Origin: an uncultured Dialister sp.
GTDB taxonomy: Bacteria > Bacillota > Negativicutes > Veillonellales > Dialisteraceae
Reading direction: 5' to 3'
Length of the DNA stretch: 23,014 bases
Assembly (NCBI GenBank): GCA_934178345.1
Contig: CAKPQG010000030.1
Span: 1-23,014 of the forward strand
The position numbers and the translations under genes are program-made. The notes beneath the pieces were generated by a model, which was not told where the DNA came from, ran no database searches, and saw only the letters and a list, made by a program, of their open reading frames with translations. Below are positions 22,206 through 23,014 of the stretch, piece by piece. Position 1 is the first letter of the stretch. Every line of letters begins with the position of its first letter.

Positions 22206-22545
22206 GAGGAAATATGGGATTCGGAGTTAGGGAAAGTTTGAAAGCAGGGATGAGGGATCAGGAGCCTTGAGTGACTAGGGATTAGTAGCTAGGGATTAGG
22301 CTTGCGGTACGAGAAACCCGCTCGTTTCAAATCTCCGCGGCGTTTTAGAATATGCGGTATTCACGAAAGATGAGAACCCTGTGAACGCTTTGAGCCTTCG
22401 GAACCTGTTTAACCCATGAGCATGCATATAAAGGACGATGCCAGAAAGTGGTATGTGAGCCACGAGTCTCCGCTCTTCTATCGAATGAATGCATAATGTC
22501 CATACTTACTCATGCCTACTTGATATTCGCCATATCATCCTAGAA
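22206..22545. repeat. Repeat block between serC and the larA-like gene
   Basis: GTTTGAAAGCAGGGATGAG (22235-22253), GTGACTA/GGGATTA heptamers (to 22302), the second linker type (GCTTGCGGTACGAGAAAC), a decayed CCGCGGCG hairpin (from 22336), then GAACCCTGT/GAACCTGTT nonamers (22370-22414). Beyond 22415 the sequence is mostly unique with GGACGATGCCAGAAAGTGGTA as a linker trace. No gene. Confidence 0.78.
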
Positions 22546-22548
22546 CGC

Positions 22549-22554
22549 TATAAT
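22549..22554 (+). promoter_or_regulatory. -10 element upstream of the larA-like gene
   Basis: TATAAT lies 86 bases before the ATG; no good -35 (TTCGCC) at 17 bases. The leader contains a GGCGGC-GAA-GCCGC hairpin (22591-22606) related to the intergenic hairpin family. Confidence 0.45.
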
Positions 22555-22639
22555 GGAAGAAAAGAGCTTGGAGACATCGCCCGTTTTTATAGGGCGGCGA
22601 AGCCGCTGCCTTCATTTCTCATGTATAAGGAGCCAAACC

Positions 22640-22954
22640 ATGGATTTCAGTATCAAATACTTCAAAGACTACATTTCCTTTCATGTAGATGACAGCCATC
22701 CGGTGAAAGAACTTCTCCCTCATCCTTGCGAAGAGGCAGATATCGAAGAAGAGGAAATCCGCCGGGCACTTGCTCATCCGATTTCCTCGGCGCGCCTCTC
22801 TGAGATCGTGAAGGCGGGGGAAAAGGTCGTTATCATCACGAGCGACGTTACGCGCCCCGTGCCTTCCTGGCTTCTGATCCCCTGTGTCCTGCAAGAGCTG
22901 GAAGCTGCGGGCGTCCGCGAGGAAGATATCACCGTCGTCTTTATTGATGTGTGA
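22640..22954 (+). pseudogene. larA: Truncated LarA-like nickel-pincer lactate racemase family protein
   Basis: The 104 codons match the N-terminal part of the LarA/DUF2088 family (about 420 residues; lactate racemase and relatives using a nickel-pincer nucleotide). Visible are ALAHPISSARLSEIVKAGEKVVIITSDVTRPVPS, with the family's SDxTRPVP motif, and a helix LLIPCVLQELEAAGVREEDITVVF. There the family continues with a conserved (A/T)xGxHR segment, but here it becomes IDV and stops. No other frame downstream restores it, so the gene has lost its 3' three quarters by insertion or rearrangement, unless the window edge hides the rest beyond an inserted element. ATG follows AAGGAG. The exact substrate is uncertain, since the family is broader than lactate racemases. 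Confidence 0.72.
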
Positions 22955-22973
22955 TAAAGAAGCAATAGAAGTG

Positions 22974-23000
22974 TAAAAAATTTTGCCGTTCCTATCCGGC
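22974..23000 (-). terminator. Possible terminator or element end near the window edge
   Basis: On the minus strand, TGCCG, loop GATAGGAA, CGGCA followed by AAATTTTTT. If real, a minus-strand gene, perhaps in an element inserted into larA, ends here coming from beyond the window. Confidence 0.4.
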
Positions 23001-23014
23001 ACTTGCGCATTGTG

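Noticed and set aside
22974..23014. Assignment of the window end to a named insertion sequence family
   Set aside because: Only about 60 bases beyond the larA break are visible and no terminal repeat or transposase residues can be identified.

Overview
The window looks like a chromosomal segment of a Firmicute, most plausibly a Negativicute (Veillonellaceae-like, e.g. Dialister or a relative). The genes carry strong AAGGAG-type ribosome-binding sites, sigma70/A promoters, a T-box leader and Rho-independent terminators, and the protein set (SMC, FtsY, SerA/SerC, SpeC-type ornithine decarboxylase, two MATE pumps, LarA-like) fits. The genus is an inference from sequence flavour only. There are 14 protein-coding loci, one of them broken. 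No tRNA, rRNA, CRISPR array, complete insertion sequence or phage gene is visible.

Layout. On the minus strand from the left: a small membrane-anchored protein (379-888), a MATE transporter (1155-2480) and ornithine decarboxylase (3360-5522, TTG start). After 1.3 kb of repeats without a gene come plus-strand smc (6862-10398), ftsY (10821-11765), a YgjP-type metallopeptidase (12130-12828) and a LysR regulator (13525-14391). Minus-strand genes follow: a secreted protein (14728-15339), a second MATE transporter (15622-16959), transaldolase (17067-17714), a histidine phosphatase (18184-18822), serA (19004-20593) and serC (20775-21845). A plus-strand larA-like gene (22640-22954) loses homology after about 101 codons and stops.

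Serine biosynthesis is the clearest functional unit. serC, serA and the histidine phosphatase lie in one direction behind a TTGACA/TATAAT promoter and a T-box leader with a UCC (serine) specifier. The phosphatase resembles the metal-independent phosphoserine phosphatase type, so it may supply the last step. The leader has one Stem I followed by two complete antiterminator/terminator modules.

The most unusual part is between the genes. Nearly every gap is built from a composite repeat with a fixed internal order: tandem heptamers of the GTGACTA type (with octamer variants), one of two linkers, a GCGGCGC/GCGCCGC hairpin, further heptamers or nonamers (ATTCCTA, TGAACCC, GTTGAACCT types), then a block containing CTTTCA..CGTAATCAAAGGGC and GGGGCTAACCC. 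The heptamer arrays sit directly on the 3' ends of seven genes, always in sense orientation, and in five cases they supply the stop codon. In this window, genes with an ordinary terminator do not have the array. Two 161-bp palindromic MITE-like elements and a 169-bp inverted-repeat element are further mobile-looking sequences.
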